DNA of 64,000 nt from Heterobilharzia americana (Eukaryota; Platyhelminthes; Trematoda; Strigeidida; Schistosomatidae). Below, piece by piece: positions 58,831 through 64,000 of this stretch. The position numbers and the translations under genes are program-made. Numbering within the stretch: position 1 is the stretch's first letter; every line of letters starts with the position of its first letter. The DNA lies in NCBI GenBank assembly GCA_944470555.2, contig OX104134.1:98884701-98948700 (forward strand), in the 5' to 3' direction. The notes beneath the pieces were generated by a model. The model made no database searches, was not told the origin of the DNA, and was given only the letters and a program-made list of their open reading frames with translations.

Positions 58831-59499
58831 CACTTTTATTAGTAGTTGTTAAACACAAACCAGGTTTGAGGCATTAAATGAACACACCTTCCTTAAACTT
58901 CAGGGGGATACAGCTTGTTGGTTTATCTGTTTATAACCTTGAGGAAATTGAGGAAAACTGGTTGACATCCAGTGTCAATCAGATGCTGAGTGGTAATGCT
59001 GCTTTTCCCTTTGAATGGTTTTAATATCAGTAGCTGATTTGGAGCAAATACTCAACTTTTTATTCAATAAATTTTAACCATCTTGATACACTTGATATCA
59101 TGCATTTTAAATGATAACCTTTCCTAAGGAAATTTAATACTGTGCCTTTATTCTTAAATGTTCAGTTGTTCTTGTAATATATCTCATTGAGCATAACAAG
59201 GTTTATTTGTACTTTTTAATATGAAATTACGTGGTGAATAAACCCTACTCTTGTTTCAATTCTACTTAAAATACTTTTAATGATATTCTAAAGAAACATA
59301 AGCTAGAGAACCAATAATAAATCCAGAATTATTGGACAGATTTTCTATTCTAGCTTGGTTCTTTTCACCAGTATGCTTTCATAATAACAAGCCGGATGAG
59401 ATCCAGGAGTTTCAGAACTAGTTAAGGGCATGTAAACAAAATCCACTTAAATAGGACGATTAGTTTACAAATGATTTTAGAATTGCACCGTCTACCTTG
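58831..59499. other. Unassigned AT-rich sequence
   Basis: No feature recognised. Confidence 0.45.
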
Positions 59500-59860
59500 A
59501 TGTTTCTCACAACTGAGTGGTTTTTCAAGGTTTCCGTTCGAAACCACCTCCAGCCAGCCAAAGTCATAAAAATTATTGTCTGACACAAAAGTATCATGAA
59601 ATTGTGACATATATTACCGAAAAAATTGAGTAGTTAGAAACCAATTAAACTGATATGTATATTTCACCAGTTAGTTCATACAAGTAACCTAACCATATTA
59701 AGGTATTTTGAACAATTCGGCTTCATGAGATGAATTTGTCCGGGTAGACAAAAGTTTATCTGGGTCCCACATGAGCTAAATACCCGTCCGTTGTCCAGAT
59801 CACTCTGACCTAGCTGGCGAAATACTATAGATCAGCCTGGGTACTCTGTGACTATCCAAA
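59500..59860 (-). repeat. Unnamed dispersed repeat D, third copy
   Basis: The segment 59690-59860 is the reverse-complement partner of the 37853 and 38413 blocks and looks the least decayed. The segment 59570-59660 matches 38370-38460 in plus orientation. Non-coding. Confidence 0.5.
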
Positions 59861-60426
59861 CTGTTTAGTAGTATGTTTCATTATAAAGTATTCCATATTT
59901 TTAAACGTGTGCCACATCTTGGTAGTCATCCTTCATCACTGACTCTTGGTAACTGTCCTCTCTACTGGTCTGTTTGACTCTAAACAAGTTGGCTTCATTC
60001 TCCAGCAACTCTTTGATAAGCACCTGGCTTTTTAGTCAGTTAAAAATTTAAGTGGAACCGGGTGCTTTCACAGCATTCATCACCAATACATACCTGGCAT
60101 TTTTTAGTTCCATTATGTGGATCATTATTTGTCAAGGACTCATTGATCCAGACTTCAACTATGTTGGAACATAAAATTACCTATAAAGAGTCCAATAATC
60201 CTTTGCAATGGATTAAAGTAAAAATTTCTTATAATCAAAGTAAAGTTAACAGCTTTCACGTATTCTTCTTCTCTTCATCTGTTATTGCACGCTTGTATAA
60301 TCACTTCCTACTGAGTGTAAGGTCACTGGGTACAAATAATGACCATGTTGATAGGTATAGGCATTTTGTGCATCTCAGTAACATCATCATCATACAGACT
60401 TTGAATTATTATTATATCTAATATTT
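59861..60426. other. Unassigned sequence with a 119-codon frame
   Basis: The plus frame 60062-60421 has no recognisable domain and runs into the AT-rich tail of RTE-7. Not supported as a gene. Confidence 0.4.
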
Positions 60427-61104
60427 ATCCCTTGGGTTTCTAATACAACATAGGGCTTCAGCAGCACGTCTCCATCGCACTCTCTTCTCTGCAGTCTTTT
60501 CAACCTAGTGCCACGACTACCCACAAGCTCTCATTTCTTACTCACACGATCTCCTTCATGTCACCCTCGGCTGGGACACCCAGCTCGTCGCTTACCATCT
60601 GAATTCCACTCGAGTGCCTGGCCTGACACATGATGTCCCCAATCGGCCTTATCACTGTATGCCCAATCCAATCCATCTCCACTTCCTTCAGATGCATATT
60701 TCTTCAGCGGTAGCTTCTTGGTTGGTTCGGTATCCAGCCAGCCAGAGTTCCCCGTTGCTCATTCTGATTATTCTGGCCATCTGATTTTCAGTAACGAACC
60801 AACGTGGGTAGTTGTTGATGAATGTTTGTAGTTTGTTGGAAGTACTTTTCGTAACCCGTCAAGTCTCTGAACCATACAGAAGCACTGACTTGACATTGGT
60901 GTTGAAAGTCTGCATCTTGTTCCACACGCTGAGTGCAGAAGATCTCCACACTAGTTTCAGGCTAATCAACGCCTGTCTTGCTTTTCCGATTCTGACTTTA
61001 ACATCCTCGTCTGTGCCGTTGCCTGTAGTTGAAACAGTGCTGCCTAGATGGGTGAAGGGGGCTTCTTCCTTTGAGTTTCTCCCATTCATGGTGATTGGAG
61101 CTTC

Positions 61105-61136
<32 letters not shown>

Positions 61137-61140
61137 GATG
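61105..61140. repeat. (TTG)6(GTG)5 tract in RTE-7
   Basis: In the element's reading frame (minus) this encodes six histidines followed by six glutamines, just upstream of the thumb. It is absent from the matching part of RTE-6, so it is a copy-specific expansion. Confidence 0.95.
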
Positions 61141-61419
61141 TTGGTTGGGTATCCTCGTCACCTCTACATTCATCTCATCTACGCCCACCTGAAGTCCCGT
61201 CTTACTTCACTGCCCTGCCTCTTCTGTCAACTAGTTAGTTTTCCACTGTAGATCTCCGAGCTTGTACGACATTAGACACAAGTCATCATTGACGAAATCA
61301 AAATCTTCTAAGCTCTTTCCCGCGGTCCAGCCAGCGTTCTTGCAAACACTAAGGTCTATCTTCTTCGGGAGTTTGACAAGGTAACCCTTCCTCCGATCGT
61401 CAGGTACCTTTTCTTCCTT

Positions 61420-61638
61420 TCACACCTTCTGCAATAGTGGTGTGAGCATATCCGCTATTGTCCCTGCTTCTGCTCTCAGTACTTCCGATGGAATTCCATC
61501 TGGTCCTGCTGCTTTCCCACATTTCAGTAGCTTTATAGCTTTCAGGACTTCCATTTTTGTTGGAGGATTTATGTTCACTTGTAGTTCGGCAGCTGTAGGT
61601 GGTATTTCTGGACGAAGTGCAGGTGGTGGTCGATTCAA
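61420..61638 (-). pseudogene. RT finger domain of RTE-7
   Basis: 72 codons: MNRPPPALRPEIPP, EVLKAIKLLKCGKAAGPDGI and PSEVLRAEAGTIAD. KxxxGPDGI(P) is the signature of non-LTR RT block 1. After LLQKV a stop interrupts. YLVKLPKKIDLSVCKN is found in the next frame before the deletion junction. Confidence 0.85.
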
Positions 61639-62365
61639 GAGCTTTTAGAAGTGGTCATCCCATTGTTTCCTTTGTTTCTCTTCTTCCGTAATTAAATTTC
61701 TTCCATCATCTTTTATCGGTTTCATCTGTGTTGATCACTTCCCATACACCCAGTAACCTGGTTATTTGATACGTTGTCAGGTTTCTGTCTCTACTACCAG
61801 CTGCCTGTTCTGCTTCACTTGCCAGTGTGTCGCAGAAGTGTCTTTTGTCTTTCCGTGCGCTCTTCTTCACTTCTTTGTCCAATGTAGCTTTCTATACGCT
61901 GTAATAAGTTCCTCTTGTCTTTGAGCATCCTTGCACTGGTTCATCCTCTGCCTCACCATATTCCTCCCCCTCCTCTATCAGCTTCCATGTGTCCACCGAG
62001 ATCCATTCCTTATCTTCTTTCTTCTTCCTTCCTTATACAGTTGTTCAGGTTTCTTTCCACATAGCTTTCAAAGACTTCCAGTGTTCATCCACACATGTTT
62101 TTTCAGAGATGCTGCTTGATATCTCCCATTTTGTCTTCACGGCTGCCGTGAAGATGTCCCTTGTAGTTTCGTCCTTCAGTTTCCGAGTGTTGTACTCGAA
62201 CTGCAGTCTATCACCAGCTTCTCTGAAGGCTTTTAACTTGATTTGGAAGGTTCCTTGCACTAGATAGTGGTCTGAACCTACATCTGCTCCCCTTCTTCAT
62301 CTGATCTTGTGTCAAGTAGGCTGCGTCTCCACTTTCTTCACATTGAAATGAAGTCAATCTGATTT

Positions 62366-63040
62366 TTAGTGTAGTGTGTCCTGGTGTCTGGTGAAATCCG
62401 TGTCGCTGCCTTGTGGATATCCTTGTGCTTGAACACAGTGCCTGACTCCAATCACTAAATCGTTGAATGCACGGAATTCTGTAAACGATACTCCATTCTC
62501 GTTCATCACCTCACCGAGTGCTTCTCGACCCATGGTTAGTTCTCTTCCTGTGTTGTCTCCTCCCAGTTTGGCATTCATGTCGCCCATTAGAATTTTGATA
62601 TCACCAACTGGGGTTTTGTCCAGTGTTGATTGAAGTTGTCTGTAGAATTCCTCCTCTTTCCCTTCATCTGCATTATTTTTAGGTGCATTGCGTAGCATAG
62701 TATGATTGTGACCTTCCTTCCTTCCTTTTGAATCTAATCCACATTGCTGTCATGATCCTCATCTTGGAGGAGATTGGTTTCCTACTGCATGAGAGAAAGT
62801 CTTCGATGTTGTTAGGGACATCATAACTCAGTGTGCTCGTTGTTGTTGTCGTCTGGGTGACCGGAGTAGAGTATCGACTCTCTATTTGACAGTTTGGAGA
62901 GTCCACTCCCATTCCATCTGCTTTCGCAAACTCTTAACACTTCAATGCGATACCTTGTCATCTTCTTTGCAAGCTGGGCTGCCTTGCCAACCAGCTTCAA
63001 ACATTCCACGTCCCCACGTTTACTTTAGCTTTCATCGAGA
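62366..63040 (-). pseudogene. APE endonuclease of RTE-7
   Basis: The 110-codon frame 62366-62698 contains STLDKTPVGDIKILMGDMNA and FRAFNDLVIGVRHCVQ; the catalytic GDMN is intact and no frame break occurs at this point, unlike in RTE-1 and RTE-4. The N-terminal part (62679-63009) lies in other frames, and VIGV is followed by a frame change compared with the expected sequence, so the enzyme is not intact. Confidence 0.8.
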
Positions 63041-63285
63041 GAAGAGGAGACACATCGGCCAATTGGCTTTTAGAAAACTTTCACCAACCGGCGTCATTTC
63101 GCTTCTCCGATTGCAGCGAGGAATAATTTTGTTTTCATTTTTTATATTTTGATTGGGCTTTGAAGTTTCTTTAGCGGTTGGATTGGTTTTACGGGTCCGC
63201 GTTTCTAGCCCTACGCCCAACCTTCCCTCTTTACCCAGGCTTAGGACCGGCTAGTAACTAGTGTACTAGTTAACCAGGTGACGTT

Positions 63286-64000
63286 TACAGGCTTTGAATA
63301 CAATAGCTTAATTGAAAGTTAACTAGTCTGCCTTTATGGTATACAAAAATTATGCGCATGTCGACGGAAAAGAGGAGTGGGATACAAAAAATTTAATTCT
63401 TCAAAATAACATAATTTTGCACATTGACTGGCACGCAAAATTTCCTGTTGTTATACTAGATGTTAGTGGCTCACCTCTATTGGTACATGGGCTATAATGC
63501 GAATGCCTAATAGTAGAAAACGGGTGGACGTTTGAAGCTATGGGTACTCGGTTCAAGTCTCAGTGACAGTACTACGCCTCACTGAGATTAAGGTACATTC
63601 AGTTAGTTCTGACGGTACGAAACCGGCCTGCTTGATTCCAGTGCTAACCACTACCAAGATAATTACATTCTATGTATCGACTATCAGCTGACTGAATTGC
63701 TACCTATATGAAGACTAAAAATATAGATTTGGGTTTATTATTTCAATTTTCACGAGTTTTGCTCAACTGATGTAACCTGAACTCATGGTGTAATACTAAT
63801 AACTATATCTCATTCAGCTTCTATGTCTACCACTATATTCCAATGACGGACATTTAAATATCGTCAACAAAGATACTGTGCTTTTAGTTGGTAAGAAAGT
63901 AAATATATAGGATCACACAATTTTTGAAATAGCATTTGATTTGCTTACATTAGAAAAGTTACCACACTTGACAATGTTCACTAAAGAACAACCACGTAAA
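63286..64000. other. Unassigned; possible tRNA-like SINE remnant
   Basis: At about 63545-63575 TACTCGGTTCAAGTCTCAGT looks like a B box of a SINE head, but no A box or hammerhead is convincing. Nothing else seen to the window end. Confidence 0.35.

Larger units (their letters stand above)
60427..63285 (-). mobile_element. RTE-like retrotransposon RTE-7, 5' and 3' ends kept, RT core deleted
   Basis: Minus strand, 2.86 kb. It runs from the family 5' end (63285) through the endonuclease (TWNVRTM-type region near 63010, GDMNAKLGGDNTGREL near 62560), linker and RT fingers (61420-61638) to the 3' end block TTGTATTAGAAACC and an AT-rich tail at about 60427. At about 61340 the RT jumps from LSVCKN to LEDFDFVNDDLCLMS, so motifs A and B are deleted while a motif C-like NDD remains. 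The thumb and C-terminal domain follow in shifted frames. It is the most complete copy here and shows that the other pieces belong to one family. Confidence 0.9.

Noticed and set aside
60062..60421. 119-codon plus-strand gene
   Set aside because: No motif, unsupported start, and it ends inside the AT-rich tail of RTE-7.

Overview
The window looks like repeat-rich intergenic or heterochromatic DNA from a blood fluke (Schistosoma or a close relative). It is AT-rich, contains a 500-N scaffold gap, and shows no intact host gene. The genus call rests on SM-alpha-type retroposons carrying a hammerhead ribozyme (known from schistosomes), together with RTE-like and Penelope-like retroelement fragments and tRNA-derived SINEs. 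The species cannot be fixed from the sequence alone.

Four groups of mobile DNA explain most recognisable sequence. (1) Seven fragments of one RTE-like non-LTR retrotransposon (997-2669, 11905-12455, 20143-21095, 22085-23246, 25573-26035, 34964-35608, 60427-63285). Together they cover the 5' end, APE endonuclease, linker, parts of the reverse transcriptase, the C-terminal domain and the (TAA)n tail, but every copy is broken. (2) At least nine Penelope-like element (PLE) fragments with RT and/or GIY-YIG endonuclease remnants, in two main sequence groups called PLE-A and PLE-B here. (3) About twenty copies of a tRNA-derived SINE, called H-SINE here, with A and B boxes followed by a hammerhead-like core, often as inverted or head-to-tail pairs. 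(4) Four SM-alpha-type copies, one with an intact-looking hammerhead, and several copies of a further tRNA-like SINE (C-SINE).

Layout: 1-9453 holds RTE-1, PLE-A1 and an H-SINE dimer/foldback, then the gap. 9954-18215 is SINE-rich with one RTE 3' fragment. 19965-26035 is a dense nest: PLE-A2 is split by RTE-3 (8-bp target duplication; a (GCCA)33 microsatellite inside RTE-3), followed by RTE-4, PLE-B1 and RTE-5. 26745-36445 has PLE-A3, the inverted PLE-B4, and PLE-B2 split by RTE-6. 36820-55390 is mostly unassigned AT-rich DNA with a few SINEs and unnamed repeated segments. 55390-64000 has PLE-B3, SINE foldbacks and the longest RTE copy.

The most interesting theme is RNA structure. Three unrelated retroelement classes in one 64-kb window carry hammerhead-type cores, the PLE-B 3' ends show compensatory changes in a hairpin, and the H-SINE has tail-to-head junctions implying multimeric intermediates. 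All ribozyme statements are from hand-reading of motifs and pairing, without covariance-model searches.
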